From positions 47,479,283 to 47,543,282 of the forward strand of contig NC_087062.1 in the NCBI RefSeq assembly GCF_963678635.1: DNA of 64,000 nucleotides, written 5' to 3'. Position numbers and translations under genes: made by a program. Position 1 is the first letter of the stretch. The number at the start of each line of letters is the position of its first letter. Of the stretch, positions 30,950-42,588 are shown piece after piece. A model generated the notes under the pieces. It worked only from the letters and a program-made list of their open reading frames with translations. It did no database searches and had not been told where the DNA came from. The stretch is from Symsagittifera roscoffensis (taxonomy: Eukaryota > Xenacoelomorpha > Acoela > Convolutidae).

Positions 30950-33102
30950 GTATCCTCCAGATGCGACTGCTCAAAACCCTTGTTTCATTTGGGTTGTCAT
31001 TTTTTAATCTAAATTTTTGAAACATCATGAAAACGGCATGTCTTGGAATCTAAAAGGTTTTTAAGCATTCCCATTTGGAGGCAAGATTTGTAACTCCTAA
31101 ATGTACTTTGACAGCAACCCACTATAGGGTTAAGGATTTCAAATTTTGTAAAAAAAATTTGATTTTATGGTTTTTTCAAAAAAAAGTATCAAAAATTCAA
31201 AAAACAGCGTATCTCAGATCCCAAGTGTTAATGAATTTTCTAAATAATTTGAAGGCTGTTGAAAAAATCTGAAAAATGTTTTATCTAGGGAACTAGGAAG
31301 ATTTGAGTAGTCATATTTGTAGGCAAGATTTGCGACCCTTAAAAGCACCAGCGTATTTAGGGGGCGGACCAAAGTGTCCCCATTTGTACTATTTTGAGAT
31401 ATCCAAAATCCATTCTTGGCTGACTGACCTAACAATTTTTCTAAAGGCGCCTTTGGCGAAAATCTATACTAATTTTGAGGGGCGAGAACCCGCCGAAAAA
31501 ACGCAATTTTACGTCAAAATTTTCCAAAAATTGCCTGAAAACGCCTTTCATTGCCTGTTTTTTTTTTCAAAATTTTGTCTGCGATCCAGAAAATTCGGTC
31601 AAAATAGGGTCTTATAAAGATTTACGAGAGCTCAAAAAATCAATTTGGTCGAACGATTAAAAAAAGGTCGACAATTTGTTCAGCTGTAGACCCAGGGGCG
31701 TATTTAGGGAGGGGGGCTGACGCCCTTCCCCTTAGAAATTAGACCCCCTCACCAACCAAAGGGTCCCCCCTTTGGGATTAACTTATCCATTTTCTTCCGT
31801 TATCATTTTCAGCCAACCCGTAAAATTTTCTAGAGGCGCCTTCGGCGCCAAAGTGTACTAATTTAGAGTGGGTAGCACGCGCCAAAAAACGCGATTTTTG
31901 TCAATTTTTTCAGAAGGTGACTGAAAACCGGTTTTTTGGGCTGTTTTTTCAAACATTTGCATGCGGTGCAGAAAAGTGTCAAAATAGGGCTTTCATAGTG
32001 TTCTGGAAGCGCTCGGAAAATCAATTGGGTCGGCCTTAAAAAAAGTTCGGCAAAATTTTTTTTTTGAAAATCCGCCCTTCCTCGAGAAAATTCTAGATCC
32101 CCTGCTCAAAAGTACCCTGACAGCGCCCCACTATAAGGTTGGGAATTATAAATTGTGTTAAGATTTTGATATCAAATATTTCAAAGACTCATAAAAAACG
32201 TCATAAGTTTAATATATCAGAAAGTGCAATAAAACTTCAAAAACAGCCAATATAAATTTAAATCGAACCAAACGACCTTATTAAGTATGACGCTTAACAA
32301 TGAAAATTAACAAGTTGTTCATGACACTTAAAAATGGCTTTATCACTTTCAATGAGACTTCTTGTTTGCCTATCTCAGATTACTCATCTTGATCAGCCTT
32401 GAAACTTTAGACAGTTTTTACGCTGTTTTGGTTGCAATTGATTAGCATTCCCTATTTGGCTACATGATGATATCCAATAATTTTAGTTAGCTGTGATTGC
32501 TAGAGAGCAGGGGCGGCTCTAGGATTTTCTTGCAGATTTTTTTCGAATTCCTGAAAGGGAGGGAACGCCCGTCCCACCTCCCCCGTGTTAGAGATTATTT
32601 GAATGTGCTCTTGATTCAAGTTCTTTTTGGCTTAGAAAACGCATATGAAATGTTTATTTTTTGTTTAAAATAAATGTGGTATTCGATTGTTATAAATACT
32701 AACAACTACACCTACTTACACATAACTATGATAAAAATCTCGAAAATTATCGTTGATGAAGGTATTTTCAAAAAAAAAATTTAAGCACCGACAATACACT
32801 TCACTCCGAAATGTTTCCGAACAATTGATAATTACAACAAATCTACGCAAAGCAGACGACTCCAACCAAAAATTTGCGGTAAAATAACTCGTGTGCTACA
32901 GATCATGTTCGTAATATAATAAATAATTGTTTTGAGCTCATCGTCGAACTGAAGTTGAATATATCTGCAGATCAATTATATAGGATTTCCAGAACTAATA
33001 GGAAAGCGACAGCTAATGGGAAAAACTTATATTGTCAAAGTCTAACGCTGCTCATGGAAAATTTACATCCCAAACTGAACAATTTTCGTAACAAATATGG
33101 CT
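30950..33102. other. Gene-free AT-rich repeats between BEL and the RB1CC1 tail
   Basis: Two diverged copies of a ~330 bp block are visible, about 31440-31680 and 31820-32060. Each has a GGCGCC-rich motif (at 31840 GGCGCCTTCGGCGCC, a perfect short hairpin) followed by a similar AT-rich tail. A GACAGC-CCACTATA motif occurs at about 31109 and 32119, and CAGGGGCG at 31693 and 32508. No coding sequence is convincing here. A 72-codon frame at 32955-33173 has no features. Confidence 0.5.
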
Positions 33103-33250
33103 CGTTATCAGTTGAATTGCAAAAAGCAGATCTAAAGATAGGTTTTCAGTTGCAATTGCAAGAAAGATGGTAGCTGATATGTGCAGAGGACAATTGGATA
33201 GACTAGTTTCACTACATTGTATCCACTGGCCGGAACAATTAGGCTTCGTG

Positions 33251-34357
33251 TTAGCTGCCCGGCACCGATTTTGTCCAGCAGTCGACCTTCACCCTGTAGA
33301 ATCTTTGTCCCACTTGCAAGTTAAATCGGTTATTTGGCTGAAACACCACAAGTCACCTCGGTCACAAAATTTTACTGAGTCATTATTTTTCAATTTGTTG
33401 TCTCACCAATCACTTTCAGTTTGCCAGCAAAAGATGATAAAATTGCTGTTACCTTTCTAACTTTGCAGTGCTCCTTGCTCACAAACACGGCTATATCCCT
33501 TTTCTTGCTTTCTAAAACACAGCAGTTCATTGAAAATCGATAGCTTCAAATGCTCAAATTTTACATCGATCAACCATATTTGAAAAGCTATCATCCTGTC
33601 CTTTTCGATCTTAAATATAAGATCAAAAACAGCAGGAATTCAAATAATAAGTCAGTGAACAGTCAAACAGAAAAGCCAAAAAGTCAAGTCGAGTCTCACC
33701 GGGGCTAGATTGAGTGTTCACTCCCAGTCTCTCGTAGCACTCCTCGTGCAAAAAATAGGGCGTGTTTGTGACACTGAACAGTCTGTAGTGTCCACTAGGG
33801 CTGTCGAATTCGATCAACACCAAGTCGTTCGCTCGGAAATCGTTCAGGGCTATTTTAATCTGAATAGGAAGGACTAAGCTCTGAGGTTGCTGCATCGGTG
33901 GTGATGTTCCAGGAGGACTCAAATTAGTTGACAAAAGCGTCGATTTGCTGTTGTCCCCGCAGGATGATACGTTCACACTTTTGGTCACGTCACAATGAAC
34001 TAAGGCTGTCCCAACTGAATCTGTCAGTGGTTTCGGTTGACTGATGACAACAGACATACTCTGAGAGTGGTGAATTCGGTTCACAGTTATTGACTCCGAA
34101 GCCAACTCTTTCCACTTGTTTCGTTGTTTAGAATCAACCTCACCAGCTGCATCCATTTCACTCGTTACTGATCTGTCCATTGGAGCACCTAATGTGCGCA
34201 AGCTTTGTTCCAGAGAAGCTTCCCCAGTTGATGATTCTGACTCAGACTTTTCCAGCAGCTTCAATTTCACTTGTAACATTTTCACTTCCCTTCTCAGTTT
34301 GACTATTTCCGCATTCTTCTCTTTTGTTAACGCATTCAATGCCAAGTTGAAAGAAGT
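33251..34357 (-). CDS. RB1CC1: RB1CC1/FIP200 homologue, last three coding exons (copy A)
   Basis: FIP200 is the scaffold of the ULK/ATG1 autophagy complex; its C-terminal claw binds cargo receptors. Exon 1 of this tail: 33700-34357 (658 bp), after a TTTCTTTCAG acceptor and ending at a G|GTGAGA donor. Exon 2: 33453-33511 (59 bp), acceptor TTTTAG, donor AAG|GTAACA. Exon 3: 33251-33337 with the stop at 33251-33253, acceptor GTGTTTCAG. All three join in frame (phases 1 and 0). Residues 1-35 form a coiled coil, then an acidic Ser/Glu stretch and a low-complexity linker. From about residue 165 the claw reads NDFRANDLVLIEFDSPSGHY, then LFSVTNTPYFLHEECYERLG. Exon 2 adds FVSKEHCKVRK and exon 3 NNRFNLQVGQRFYRVKVDCW, matching the last strands of the claw. 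Upstream exons are not adjacent. This copy may be an orphan gene end. Confidence 0.8.
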
Positions 34358-34429
34358 CTGAAAGAAAGAACTCTAAACAAGGTGTTCTCACGCGACAGAG
34401 TTCAAAGGGATTTTTTGTTACTTTCGACA

Positions 34430-34678
34430 ATGTCAGCATATTGTAGACAATTTAAGCTGATCAACATTAAAAAACAATACCGTCAAAAAAAATTTGCTCC
34501 ATTTTTGAAAACAGAATTTGACATAGGCGAAGCTGTGCTTCGCAAACACAAGCGATGAAGATGCAAAAAAGAGCTCTAAACAGGCAAAACAAAGAGAAAT
34601 AAGGAAAAAATTTTAAAAAAACAGATTGAAAAAATTTGTTATGATACAGAGTATCACGTTCTCACATCTTCTCTATGA
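34430..34678 (+). pseudogene. Frameshifted copy of the 83-residue ORF (copy A)
   Basis: Same start context as 61611. A net 2-base loss in GACATAGGCG (versus GACACAGAGGCG in copy D) shifts the frame and a further change gives a TAA downstream. Ser4 of copy D is Tyr here. Confidence 0.5.
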
Positions 34679-35527
34679 ACGCGTGTAATTTTACTAACAC
34701 TAGCCGCCAACAAAGCAGCTACAGTTCTATCTAACAAATCTATTAAAATATTCCGGATTTGAATTACCGACCCGTCGATTAGGACGCTCACAACCTCACA
34801 TATGCACCAGAGTTGCCTGGAAGTAAACTAGAGGCCCAGCTAATACTAAATCTGCATATTCTAATATTTTAAATAATATATTATACTGATACAAAAATGG
34901 ACTTTCAAAATTTCAAAAAATGGACTTTACGCTAAACCCTAGTTTTTGTCTGCGCAAGTAGCGGATTAAGCGCTTATTTAGAGGACAAAACTACTACTCG
35001 TTCTTTCAATTGAAGTCTTTATCGCAGATTTGGTAGGGTAATTTTCGAAAAAAAAGTGAAAAGATTCCAAAAATCGATCAAAAATTCAAAACTATTTTCC
35101 TAAAACCATAAACTTTGCTCTTCTGAACTATGGGAAGAGGCTCTTTTTTCCACACCCTGAGTTGGACGTTAAAGATTTTCTCACTTTGATTTTTATATTG
35201 AGCCCTTAATATCAGATTTATCTAGTTTTCGAGAATTCAAAAAAAAAACGGTTAAAACAAAAAGATTTTTTTCCGAAGTCCAAATCAGCTTTAATACAAA
35301 AAAACAAGCAGAAACCGATTAAGCAGGGAAAATCTAAGCATCAAATTAGTTTTTATGAACTAGCAAACTCAGAATCAGCAGCTTAGTTTTTGATAAAGAA
35401 TAACTTTCCAAAAAACGGGCAAAACATCAAATATTGAAAACTTTATAGGCCATATAATTTTTGAAAAAGTTCCAAGGCACTTGCACGGGTAACATTCTCA
35501 TAACTGATTTTTTCTTTCAGTTAAACT
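34679..35527. other. Intronic AT-rich sequence, no gene seen
   Basis: Repeats of the TTTCAATTGAAGTCTTTATC type recur here and elsewhere in the unit (about 35010, 35680, 36650, 39855), suggesting an older, diverged repeat family. No exon was found. Same in the other units. Confidence 0.4.
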
Positions 35528-37430
35528 CTTAATTTTGAATTTAGCAGGGAAGTTTTCGAGAGAAGTCGAAAAAAATTTTTAAATTAACCAAAAAATGGGC
35601 TTCTTTGAGTCCCAAGCTTTTTTCTACCAAATTTAGGAAAAAACAGCTTCAAAAGAGGAGATCCTTATAACTTTTCTTTAGATTGAAACTTTCATCTCAG
35701 ATTTGCGCATTTAATATTTGAGAAAATGAAAAAATTCAAAACAAATAGGCCAAAAATCCCCCTACTGAAACTTTCCAAGGCAGTACAACGTGAGGTAAAA
35801 TGAAAAGAGACTAGCAAACTATGCAAACACATAAAATAGCAGCCGATTTTTCCATTGCAACTATTTTTTTTAAATCGGTAAAAGAGTTTTAGAGAAAAAT
35901 TTCTGCGAAAAAAGCGAAAAATTTCCCAAGCGTCGCAAAAAAAAACGAAAACCAAATCCCATTATTATTATTATATTACATGCTTATTTTCAAAGATGAA
36001 CAAACACCAGCCAAAAATAAAGCAGCAAGATAGGCCATTGAATTTTTTAAACTTTATTAAGCTTAAATATGAAAAAATAGAAACAAACCAAAAGTGCCAT
36101 CAAATGAGCACTTTTATTTGCGACAGCTTAGAAACAAAATCTTACACTATGCTTCGCTTTTGTAATCACCAGATGGATAACAAGTGTGAGAAAAACTCGA
36201 AAAAAAGACAATGATAGCCGGCTGCTCAGCAAGTTGTCTAATATGTTGCGACTATATTTATTTAACAAAAACATAACAACTGACTGTTAAAAAAGAGAAA
36301 TGAACGCAAGAAAACAGAAAACAAGATTTCAATTTTAGAGAAATATATGCCTTTGAAGCAATTGAATTTTGAAAAACAATTTATGGCTGGTGATTTTTAA
36401 TCAAATTAACTCAGTTTGAGAAAACTGGATCAATAGGTAATTTTTTAATTCCGCTGGGAAATCAATATCGCTGGGAAATTAATTCCGCTTAATTTTGAAT
36501 TTAGCAGGGAAGTTTTCGAGAAAACTCGAAAAAATTTTTAAAATTGACCAAAGTGTCAAAAAATGGGCTTCTTTGAGTCCCAAGCTTTTTTCTACCAAAT
36601 TTAGGAAAAAACAGCTTCAAAAGAGGAGATCCTTATAACTTTTCTTTAGATTGAAACTTTCATCTCAGATTTGCGCATTTAATATTTGAGAAAATGAAAA
36701 AATTCAAAACAAATAGGCCAAAAATCCCCCTACTGAAACTTTCCAATGCCGTAGAACCTGAGGTAAATTGAAAAGAGACTAGCAAACTATGCAAGCACAT
36801 AAAAGAGCAGCCGGTCTTTCCATTGCAACTATTTTTTTTAAATCGGTTCAGTAGTTTTAGAGAAAAATTTCTGCGAAAAAAGCGAAAAATTTCCCAAGCG
36901 TCGCAAAAAAAACGAAAACCAAATCCCATACATTTTTATATTACATGCTTATTTTCAAAGATGAACAAACACAAGCCAAATATAAAGCAGCAAGATAGGC
37001 CATTGAATTTTTTCTACTTAAATAAGCTTAAATAAAATAAAATAGAAACAAACCAAAAATGCCATCAAATGAGCACTTTTATTTGCGACAGCTTGGAAAC
37101 AAAACCTTACACTATGCTTCGCTTTTGTAATCACCAGATGGATAACAAGTGTGAGAAAAACTCGAAAAAAAGACAATGATAGCCGGTTGCTCAGCAAGTT
37201 GTCTAATATGTTCCGACTATATTTATTTAACAAAAACATAACATCTGACAGTTAAAAAAGAGAAAGGAACGCAAGAAAACAGAAAACTAGACTTCAATTT
37301 TTAGAGAAATATATGCCTTTGAAGCAATGGAATTTTCAAAAACAATTTATGGCTGGTGCTTTTTAATAAAATTAACTCAGTTTGAGAAAATTGGATCAAT
37401 AGGTAATTTTCTAATTCCGCTGGGAAATCT
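35528..37430. repeat. Two ~960 bp direct sub-repeats inside U1
   Basis: The first copy starts at CTTAATTTTGAATTTAGCAG (35527/35528) and the second at 36488, offset 961-968. They differ by a few percent, so this duplication is older than the array. Each holds a short frame around ATGAACAAACAC (36-72 codons) of no recognisable family. The same pair occurs at about 43686-45589, 52584-54485 and from about 62711. Confidence 0.8.
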
Positions 37431-37736
37431 GAACATTAAAATCCTATATTGAAATTTAGAAGTCCATCACGTTTTTGTGACCTTACACTTTTGCTACTCG
37501 ATAGTGGAGTTTGTCTGCTTTTTGAAACTTGGACACACTAAGACTGAAAACACTAAGACCTATAAAAGAGTCTTTACTAAGTTCATTACTCTTTATAACT
37601 AGTGAATTACATTGACGTTAAACAGAAATTACAAGACATTTTAAGACTACTTTTAATTACATTTCTCGACAAAAGCGTAATTTTCAAACTGGTTTTCTCA
37701 AAAATAATTACTGTCGTTCAATTTACTATCCAGTGG

Positions 37737-37966
37737 ATACTAGGGCGGTGGAGTTCGATCAACACCAAATCACTCGCTCAGAAATCGTTCAGGGCTATTT
37801 TTATCTGAATAGGATGTACCAAGCTAGCTCTGAGGTTGCTGCATGGGCGGTGATGTTCCAGGAGGACTTAAGCTAGTTGCCAACAAAAACTTCGATTTGG
37901 TGTTGAACCCGCATAAGGATACATTCACACTTTTGGTCACGTCACCATGAACTAAGGCTATCTCAA
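37737..37966 (-). pseudogene. Fossil fragment of the RB1CC1 claw exon (U1)
   Basis: About 230 bases are clearly related to 33797-34013 on the minus strand: the stretch around CGATCAACACCAA, the GGTGATGTTCCAGGAGGACT block and CACACTTTTGGTCACGTCAC. They carry many substitutions and small indels that break the frame. An older partial duplicate of the exon encoding the linker and the start of the claw. Copies at about 45895-46124 and 54791-55020. Confidence 0.75.
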
Positions 37967-39006
37967 AGCAAATTAATTTGAATGAGGACCTGTCGGATGC
38001 AGCGATTACCGGCTTTACAATAGCATGAAACCGAACTTTACTGCGCGGTAACTTCTCAGATAAAAATGACCAATTTTTCCATATGCTTCATAACAATTTT
38101 CGAAAACTGGATCAAAAGGCAAAATTTTTATTCCGCAGAAAAATCTATCAAGTAAATTTCACTTTCGAAACTAAAAGTCGTTCACATTTTTTCGCGCCTT
38201 TTCCGTATTCGTATTTAGCGAGTGCTATTTGGGCAACTGTCGGCAGATGAAATTCAATTGGGCTCAAAAAGTGCATATCTACCTAAGTGAATTTATAAAT
38301 GCATTAATATAATTGAACGCATATCTGTAGTTATTTCAGCATTTTAAGATTTTTCCCGAAAAAAAAAACAGCCAAGACCTATAGAAGAGCCTTGAATACG
38401 TTCATAAAAAATGTATTAATATGTGTGAACGCATATCTGTAGTTGTTTCAGCTTTTTTAAGACTTTTCCTTAAAAAAATGAGCCAAGACCTATCGAAGAG
38501 TCTTCAATACGTTCTTCAAAAAAATTTCAAGCTATTTCAAAAAATCCAATACGTTCTTCAAAAAAATTTCAAGCTATTTCAAAAAATCCCATGTTCCGTT
38601 AACGTGAAACACAAAATATTCCAAGTTTAACCAGAGCTCATACGCTAAATTACTAGAAACTAAGTCAGTTAGGTACACAAGCAATTTGGGACGAATATAA
38701 ACTAGCCGAAAAAACGGACACCAACTTCATTTCCGGAAAAAACGGATACCAACTTCATTCTTCACACAAAAATTCTTTGCAAAAAACTAAAAACTAGAAC
38801 TGAAATAAGGTTTCTTGAAATTGACTTTAAAAAACAACAAAATTACAGCACGAGAAGACTTGAAACAGTTAAGCAGAAAAAAATGTCCAAAAAAACAAAC
38901 TTTGGCTTTTCAAACGATAAATTATTGAAGCTTTATGAATGAAGTGATTTTAGATTTGAGATCACTTGAGGCTTATCAAATTTTATTCAATGGCCTCGCA
39001 AGCCGA
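37967..39006. repeat. Nested short tandem repeats in U1
   Basis: A ~113 bp repeat is present twice (AACGCATATCTGTAGTT at about 38317 and 38430). A 42 bp repeat occurs twice at about 38507-38590 and a ~35 bp repeat (ACGGA-CACCAACTTCATT) at about 38714-38760. No coding potential beyond the repeat-driven 69-codon frame. Recurs in U2 and U3. Confidence 0.6.
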
Positions 39007-40700
39007 CAGTTATTTTGCACATATAAGTTTAGCAAATCCGCAAACAATTAAGACAACATTCCATATACGAATCACCTTTTTCATTTCTTAAAGAGCATCT
39101 CTCATCTGTATGCTTTCTTTCAGACATTGAAATAAATGACTACAGGAACTGATAAAAACGCAATTCAAACTTTCTTGTTTTCTGGAAATAAGTCTCAAGA
39201 ATTCATGATTTCTGAATTCAAGAATTGATTTTGAAATACCATGAATCGCACACCCCACAACCTTAGTTTACATGTAAAATGCCTCACGAAAATGTTGAAA
39301 CGTATTTATAAAAAATGCTTTCTAGATGTTTTTTTTCAAAGTCAAAGCACTCATTGAATTCAGAAAAGGCAACATAAGTTGAAAAAATCAAAAAAATTTC
39401 AACAAAAAAACGGACAACCTTAACAAACCCTTTCAATAGTCAAAAAATCATTTCAATTATAACACTTAGAACGAAGTTCGGACACAGAGGCAAACGGACG
39501 GTCGCACCACTTGCGATATGACACAAACATAGAAGTTTCAAAAAAATTTATGTTGAAAAAATTAATGCTGAAAAAATTAAGTGAACCAAATTTTTCGTGT
39601 CTTGAGAAAAAACAACTAGGGGCCAGTTAAATCTGGATGTACGTGTTAGATATTGAATAAACTTGCTATACCGATGCGGAACGAAAAATAAGATTACAAA
39701 AATTCCACTTTGCCCAAAACCTTAGTTGTTTCTCTACTAAAAGTAAGAAGAGTAAAAAAAAAATGGGATAATCAATTTTCCTAGGGAGATATCATTTCTC
39801 TTACAACAAATTGAGGAGCCGCGGCTTCTTCAGAACAACTATCGCAACCGCTTCTTTCAATTGAACTTTTCATCTCAGATTTTGATGTTAGGAAAAATCA
39901 AAATTTTTCTAAAAACAGTCAAAAGTTATATTAAACGTTGAAGACACTTCAAAATTCATAAATTTTTTCCACGAAAAAGCAGTTTGAAGCTGCCTAAGCA
40001 GAGGAGATTCCCAAAATTAGATTTTTTGATTGAACACAACCTGAGAATTCACTCGAAAGTTACTGCGTAAAGTCAATAAGTTTCCAAACAATTCTCAAAG
40101 TTTCAAATATTTGAAGGTTTTAAGGCCATATTTTTTTCTAAACCAAACTGGGCGTAGCCAAATATGAAGGAAGGCTTTCAAAAACCTGTTCAAAATATAG
40201 GCCGAAATAATTAGGGCCGATGAACATTTTTAGCAAAACAAAAAAAACAAAGAAGGATAAACTAAGTCAAGGAAAGTAAAAGTACAAATTGGAGTGAATC
40301 AAACACTAAAGCAATAAAAAAGAAAAAAGCGCGCAGCAAAAAAAAACGGTTCCAAGATGTGACAACTTGAAAGACAACTAATAAAAAGATGAAAAGTTGG
40401 TCAAAAACTTTATTTAAAACAGAATATTTCCTATGTGAAAAAAAAACAAGTCATGGTCAGATTTAAACCCAGAATCTTTGCCGCCACAGGCATATTTGAA
40501 ACCTCCAGGCTAAGCTGACCGGGAACGCATAGAAAATTGAACTTACAAGCAAGCCCGTTTCCAACATTCCATCGATTTGCAAAAAGTGAGTTGTTGTTCT
40601 GATCAAGCTGTTGAATCAACAAAACTAGGGACAATTTTAAGTTTAACCAGGTCGTGAATCTGTTTGGAAAAACTTATTTCAAAGATCGAATCGGTTCAAG
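39007..40700. other. Intronic AT-rich sequence, no gene seen
   Basis: No coding region or known element recognised. The corresponding stretches are about 47889-49600 (U2) and 56798-58500 (U3). A minus-strand frame at 40431-40634 and its counterparts have no recognisable domain. Confidence 0.4.
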
Positions 40701-40714
40701 AAAAATCTGCGTTT

Positions 40715-41040
40715 TTCAAAGCAAACGATTCCAGCTATGAAACCTCGAATATTTCAAATTGTTTCTTACAGCAAGTAGGTTCGTGAAAATTTATGGTTTT
40801 TCTAAGCAAGCTATTCAAGCTATGAAAGTTGAAAATATTTGAAATTATTTTTAAGCGCTAGTCGGTTTGCGAAAAGTTTAGGTTTTATTAAGCAAGCTGA
40901 TCTAGCTATGAAACCTTGAAAATTTCAAGTTATTTCATAGAACGAATAGATTTGCGAAAACTTCAAAAAATTCTAAGCCATCTGTTCGAATTATGAAATA
41001 TTGAAATATTTCAAGCTGGTTATAAGACAATCATTTTGTA
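40715..41040. repeat. Degenerate ~85-90 bp minisatellite in U1
   Basis: Four units can be followed by their AGCTATGAAA-like core at about 40733, 40818, 40908 and 40990, each followed by a TTGAAAATATTTCAAATT-like stretch and TTGCGAAAA. Units differ by about 25-30%. Recurs at about 49614-49940 and 58515-58840. Confidence 0.55.
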
Positions 41041-41494
41041 AAAAGTGGAAGTTTTCCTGTGCAAGTTTTTCGAGTCGGGAATTTTCAAAATGTTATAAAA
41101 TGTTATAAGCTTTGACAATTTGAACACTGAGACCAAGTTGCATTTCGCATCAACAAGCAAAAATAAGACCAATAAGGCTTCTGGAAACAACTGAATGAGT
41201 AAAACTTTGAGTCTACAAAACATAAAGAGACCCACGCCATTTATGACGCATTAGCAGTACCAGTCAATTTGAAGAAAAAAAAATCGCAAGTAACAAGCAT
41301 CAATTTATAGAGCAGTCAATTTGTGAACCGGATGGCAAATTGTTGCGCGGGAAATGTGTTGCGCGAGAAAATGGAGCAAGGAAATTCGAGAAAATCGTAT
41401 CTACCTGATTTCAGTTTTTACAAGCAAGCTTTTAAAAACTGCAAGAAATTTTCAAAATGTTATAAAATGTAAAAAACTTTGACAATTTGAACAC

Positions 41495-41590
41495 AGAGGC
41501 CGAATGAAAGCTAAATGAAAATCAAAAAAGAAAGCTAAATGAAAATCACAGAGGCCGAATGAAAGCTAAATGAGGCCGAATGAAAATCAT
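41495..41590. repeat. Short tandem repeat of GAGGCCGAATGAAAGCTAAA
   Basis: Three imperfect units in about 95 bases. Recurs near 50395 and 59295. Confidence 0.55.
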
Positions 41591-42055
41591 CCCACCACAC
41601 GCCATATTAAGTACAAATTAAAAAATTTCGATCTAAGTAACAAATCAATGATGACAAAAAAGCTTCCTTCAACAAATTTGGAATGATTTCTATGACTGAT
41701 TAAATCTACGCTTATGCGTTAATAGCGCGAAATATATCGCGCGTTAATACCCCCATAACTTGGAGCAGTAATAACATGAAAAAAAAATTAAATATAAAAA
41801 TGAAAAGAATTTTTGTTAATTTAGGATTTTTTGTAAAACTCATCCCACCATACGCCATATCAAGTACAAAGTGATAAAGTTCGCTCTTAGTAACAAATCA
41901 ATAATGGCAAAAAAGCTTCCTTCAACCAATTTGGAACAATTTCTATGACGGATTAAACCTCGGCTTGCCCGTTAATAGCGCGAACTACATCGCGCGTTAA
42001 AAGTCCCAAATTTGCCGAAATGGCAACTTTTATACCTCCATAACTTCATGAAAAA
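41588..42055. repeat. 253 bp dimer with GCGCG hairpins
   Basis: Two diverged copies start at CATCCCACCA (41588 and 41841). Each contains TTAATAGCGCG, an 8-9 base loop, then CGCGCGTTAA: 41719-41747 with loop AAATATAT and about 41971-42000 with loop AACTACAT. The arms are unchanged while the loops differ. Recurs near 50487/50740 and 59388/59641. Confidence 0.6.
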
Positions 42056-42204
42056 TGATCACAGGTAAAATAGCTTCCCAAATTTAAGCTCAGGATAACA
42101 AAACTTTTTGAATGATAAAAAAACCGCCAAAAATAGCCAAAAAACACGAATTTTGTCTGAAGAAAAAAAAAACCACCCTGAGCAAAAATCATCCGTTTTT
42201 TTTC

Positions 42205-42516
42205 GACAACAGACATACTCTGAGAGTGGTGAATTCGGTTCACAGTTATTGACTCCGAAGCCAACTCTTTCCACTTGTTTCGTTGTTTAGAATCAACCTC
42301 ACCAGCTGCATCCATTTCACTCGTTACTGATCTGTCCATTGGAGCACCTAATGTGCGCAAGCTTTGTTCCAGAGAAGCTTCCCCAGTTGATGATTCTGAC
42401 TCAGACTTTTCCAGCAGCTTCAATTTCACTTGTAACATTTTCACTTCTCTTCTCAGTTTGACTATTTCCGCATTCTTCTCTTTTGTTAACGCATTCAATG
42501 CCAAGTTGAAAGAAGT
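42205..42516 (-). pseudogene. RB1CC1: RB1CC1 exon fragment, array copy B (no claw, no donor)
   Basis: Only the 5' 312 bases of the large exon remain, from the acceptor at 42516 to the unit border. It keeps the coiled coil and the acidic linker and loses the claw and the 3' splice partners. Reading through the border gives a short hydrophobic tail, open to 42046. The amino acids match copy A, not D. Confidence 0.8.
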
Positions 42517-42588
42517 CTGAAAGAAAGAACTCTAAACAAGGTGTTCTCACGCGACAGAGTTCAAAGGGATTTTTTGTTACTTTCGACA

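Larger units (their letters stand above)
34046..42204. repeat. Tandem array unit U1 (8.16 kb)
   Basis: It starts inside the large RB1CC1 exon at GACAACAGAC (34046) and ends at TTTTTTTTC (42204). The following unit starts with the same sequence at 42205. Contents: the 5' 312 bases of the exon, a frameshifted small ORF, two ~960 bp sub-repeats, a fossil claw-exon fragment, short tandem repeats and a 253 bp dimer. It lacks a 722 bp segment present in U2 and U3. U1, U2 and U3 differ by well under 1% by eye outside that indel. Confidence 0.9.

Noticed and set aside
33167-33460. Plus-strand open frame overlapping the RB1CC1 last exons (also 60348-60764)
   Set aside because: It lies antisense to exons that join in frame with correct splice borders and protein-family match, so it is a shadow of the minus-strand gene.
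34116-34361. Plus-strand 81-codon frame over the coiled-coil exon (also 42275, 51173, 61297)
   Set aside because: Antisense shadow of the real exon. Its conservation between copies is explained by the minus-strand coding sequence.
35996-36214. 72-codon frame starting MNKHQPKIKQ, present in all units
   Set aside because: No domain; the second sub-repeat copy is cut to fewer codons by changes, and conservation between units is only recent duplication.
40715-41040. CRISPR-like array
   Set aside because: Units are ~88 bp, diverged along their whole length and lack constant repeats with unique spacers; the genome is eukaryotic.
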